This document shows positions 61,498-64,000 of a stretch of DNA of 64,000 nt, in pieces. This DNA comes from Datisca glomerata (Eukaryota > Streptophyta > Magnoliopsida > Cucurbitales > Datiscaceae). Every line of letters begins with the position of its first letter. Positions within the stretch are counted from its first letter, which is position 1. The stretch is from the NCBI GenBank assembly GCA_003255025.1, contig QANY01008839.1, forward strand, positions 124,001 through 188,000, read 5' to 3'. Position numbers and translations under genes: made by a program. The notes below the pieces were generated by a model, which searched no databases, was not told the origin of the DNA, and was given only the letters and a program-made list of their open reading frames with translations.

Positions 61498-61510
61498 TGG
61501 TATCAGAGCC
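61498..61510 (+). other. Primer-binding-like site, tRNA-iMet type
   Basis: TGGTATCAGAGCC is the same 13 bases as the PBS at 2853, but here in a different context. Plant LTR retrotransposons and plant pararetroviruses both use it. A second, mutated copy in opposite orientation lies at 62021-62033 (GGTTCTGATACCA). Confidence 0.65.
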
Positions 61511-61950
61511 AAACCTGGTGGGGATAATACTGTTCATTTATTGTTTCTACTTGAATCTTTGCATAATTAAATTGTTCACTGCATGTTATGGCTGGTTTAA
61601 TTGTTGATATTATTTGCTTAATTGCTTACATGAATAATTATTTTTGCATAATCTCACTCTCCGCCCAAGTGGCTGGTTATTTTTATAATTGATTATTTCT
61701 CTGTATCATTTGTTTATCTAATCTGTGAATCTGCTCTGATAGAGATTGATGTACCAGCTTCTATTTGGTTAGCTTCAGGGACATAGGTAAGACCTCTTAG
61801 ATACTTAAATCCCGAGAGTAAGGTGGTTGTAGAGGAAAAAGGGAGAAGAGTAAAGCCTAATAGGAGGTTGTAGAAGTCACCACATGGTTGATAACAAAAA
61901 TACAGTATAAAATTCTCAATAATAAGAATAATTTAGTTATTTTGAGCAAT

Positions 61951-62010
61951 GAGTAGGTTATCTAGAGGTAGTTCTCCTTCTTTAAATAACTACTTCTAGA
62001 TAACCTACTC
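61951..62010. repeat. Strong hairpin between opposed PBS-like sites
   Basis: Arms 61951-61973 and 61988-62010 are complementary at 22 of 23 bases, with a 14-base loop. The sequence beyond the right arm is an inverted PBS-like stretch, so the hairpin marks a fold-back junction in the element. Confidence 0.85.
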
Positions 62011-62140
62011 CATCAGGTTTGGTTCTGATACCAAAAGGCGCGAAATTAACAGTAATTTAAAGAAGGGGTATTAAAGAAGCAAGAAGATAAATAGTAAAAA
62101 CTGTATTAACATACAACTTGTTCTCAATAAATTACAACAC

Positions 62141-62860
62141 ATGACAATGGTAGCTAACAGCTACATTACCACTCACAATTTACTTCATGAAGAAGTACTA
62201 AATCTTCTACTCACAGGATTCACAGGAATGCTCTATTCATGGTGGGGAAAACATCTCACAGAAGAATCCAAAATGACCATTCTTTCAGCAGTAAAGATTG
62301 ATGCTGAAGGAAACCCAATTATTGGAGAAAATCAAGAAACAATACCTGAAGGAATTAATACACTCTTTTATACAATAATTGAACATTTCATTGCTACGCC
62401 AAGTAATATTACTTCGCGTATTCATGATCAATTAACCAATTTTAGGTGTCCAACCTTAAGTGATTTCAATTGGTGTAAAATATATTTTTATTCAGAGTTA
62501 TATCAAGGGATGATAGTAATCAACCATTTTGAAAAGAAAAATTTATTAATGGATTACCCAATCTCTTTACGCATAAAATAAGGACAGTCCTTAGTAATGA
62601 CCTAGGAAATATAGATTATGATAGTCTAACCTATGGATTAATAATTACTATAATACAAACCGAATGATTAAAAATGTGTGTTGATATGAAAATCAACAAG
62701 CAAATTAAAAAAGAAAAGCAAAACTGCTAAATATGAGTTAGAAAATTTTTGTGAGCAATACGGTTTACCCTTTACTGCTCATTCTCAGAAAAATAGAAAA
62801 AAATTTCACTTAAGCCCTAGAAGGTCTCACAAGCCCTATAGGAAAAATTACCATAAATAA
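62141..62860 (+). pseudogene. Broken gag/coat-like ORF of a reverse-transcribing element
   Basis: The open stretch 62141-62581 encodes 146 residues with a GFTGMLYSWWGKHLTEE segment and a later HDQLTNFRCPTLSDFNW segment. I recall this pattern from capsid-like regions of plant reverse-transcribing elements, notably petuvirus-like endogenous pararetroviruses and some related retrotransposons. After a stop and frameshifts, 62700-62860 continues with ELENFCEQYGLPF and a basic, Lys/Arg-rich tail, as expected just before a zinc knuckle, but the zinc finger and all enzymatic domains are missing. It is inactive. Whether it is pararetroviral or an LTR element is unresolved. Confidence 0.5.
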
Positions 62861-63396
62861 TTGCCTAATTAGTTAGAATAAAGAGTTGTTAGTATTTGAA
62901 AATTCACTTATTGTAGACAACTATTTATTAATTTCTAAATTCTTAAATGTTTTTTTCAATATTGTTAATATTTAAAAATTCACTTATTGTAGACAATATT
63001 GATGGTAATTTATGGCAATTTTTGTGAGCTAGTAGTTAATATATATTACTTGAACCATTAAAGTAATCATTGACATGTCATAAAACTCAACTTATATATG
63101 ATATCTTTAAGAATTCAAGTAGATATGACATTAGTAAATTAATTTTAAAAATTAAATTTTAAAAGAATGAGTTGACATTGGGATATGTACAAAAATGTTG
63201 ATGAGACGTTAAAAAGAGGAAAGGATATTAGAAAATTTAGTAGGCACGGATATATATTTTTGGTTTTTAAAAAATAGTATATTTATTCAAAATAGTATAT
63301 TTCTAATACGCATTACTCATTTACAAATTACCTTCAAAATAAACTATTTTAGTGCCACGTACCGCTAAAACGGTGAGTTTCACCCGAAAACTCCTC
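62861..63396. other. AT-rich spacer
   Basis: A stretch TTTGAAAATTCACTTATTGT followed by AGACAA occurs twice (62896 and 62975), a local duplication of about 30 bases. There are no genes. Confidence 0.4.
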
Positions 63397-64000
63397 GGGT
63401 TTTTCCTAAACTTAACTCATGCATAATTGAATTTATAAAAATATACCCCTGCCCTTATTTTCACTAATCGTATCCCTAACTCACTTTCAATTCAAAATCA
63501 GCTTTTGAAATTATCAAAAAACTCATTCACACATTCCAAACGACGGCTTGAAAATTAAAAAAAATCATTACACCATTTCGTGTAACGTTCCCTACACGAA
63601 CCCCTCATCTTCGTGTACTCTCTCATTTCCTTCATTTTTCTCTCTTACTATTACTATATCTCTCTCGATGTCACAACATCTCTCTCTCTCACTATTACTA
63701 TCTCTCTCTCTCTCTCTCTGTCTCTCTCAAAGTCAAAACATCTCTCTCTTTCTGTGAAAACCTTTCAGTCTTCGTCTCCCACAACAAGGAATCACGACAA
63801 TGTATGTTTATGGGTTCCTGAGTTTCTATTTTCTCTGGCTTTTGTAGTTTTTTCTCTAGGGTTTCTTTGGGTTTCTGTGTTTTCTTCTCTAAAGTTCCCT
63901 CAGGTTTCTAGGTTTTCCTCTGGGTTTCTGTTTTTGATACTCTAAAAGGTTTTTTCTCAAGTTTCTGGATTTCTTGAACACTATACAATAACTACACGAT
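63397..64000 (+). mobile_element. Left end of a third MULE of the same group, running off the window
   Basis: It begins GGGTTTTTCCTAAAC, like the start of the first MULE. It then shares with the right end of the KI-MULE (read on the other strand) the run CACTTTCAATTCAAAAT, CACACATTCCAAACGACGG and a CT-rich microsatellite (63650-63750). The final bases, ACTACACGAT, are the first bases of the 42-bp palindromic repeat. The open frames 63548-63945 are CT-rich by-products. Confidence 0.65.

Overview
This is a plant nuclear genome window, most likely from a eudicot. It is AT-rich, its genes carry many GT-AG introns, and it holds typical plant families: TCTP, USP, a BTB/POZ protein, an FBD-type F-box gene and a receptor-like-kinase fragment. 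It also holds dense layers of plant transposons. Nothing looks prokaryotic, and I saw no tRNA, rRNA or CRISPR.

Region 1-13521 is one retrotransposon graveyard built from a single Ty3/gypsy-type family with a very long LTR (about 2.9 kb). It contains a gag-only element, inverted LTR pieces, a 107-bp tandem array inside one LTR, and a head-to-tail amplification of PBS-gag-LTR units with a period of about 1065 bp. Region 14300-28500 is gene-bearing: a 120-residue membrane protein (14355-14717), two tandem TCTP genes (20388-22208 and 24413-25889, both + strand) and a universal stress protein gene on the - strand (26602-27898) that converges on the second TCTP. A solo LTR with an exact 5-bp target-site duplication lies at 28504-29195.

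Region 29376-37770 reads as a three-layer nest. A Mutator-like (MULE) element without transposase is split by a Ty1/copia-like solo LTR, which is itself split by a dead hAT transposase gene carrying an internal 474-bp tandem duplication. A 12-exon BTB/POZ gene occupies 38858-43965 on the - strand and appears intact (854 residues). Region 44490-49700 holds a dispersed repeat also seen at 18674-20165, a receptor-kinase 5' fragment and a broken F-box/LRR/FBD gene.

Region 50053-58384 is a decayed MULE with a MURA-type transposase on the + strand and, converging on it, a DUF1985-Ulp1 (C48) protease gene on the - strand. This is the Kaonashi (KI-MULE) layout. A third MULE end starts at 63397 and runs off the window. 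All three MULEs carry blocks of the same 42-bp palindromic minisatellite, and in the second element a block even sits inside the transposase gene. This shared repeat is the most unusual signal in the window. The region 60698-62860 holds remnants of a further reverse-transcribing element: a direct repeat, PBS-like sites in opposite orientation around a hairpin, and a broken gag/coat-like ORF.

The host genes likely still functional are the 120-residue membrane protein, the two TCTPs, the USP and the BTB/POZ protein. All exon models were built by hand from splice motifs and reading-frame continuity; no database search was run.
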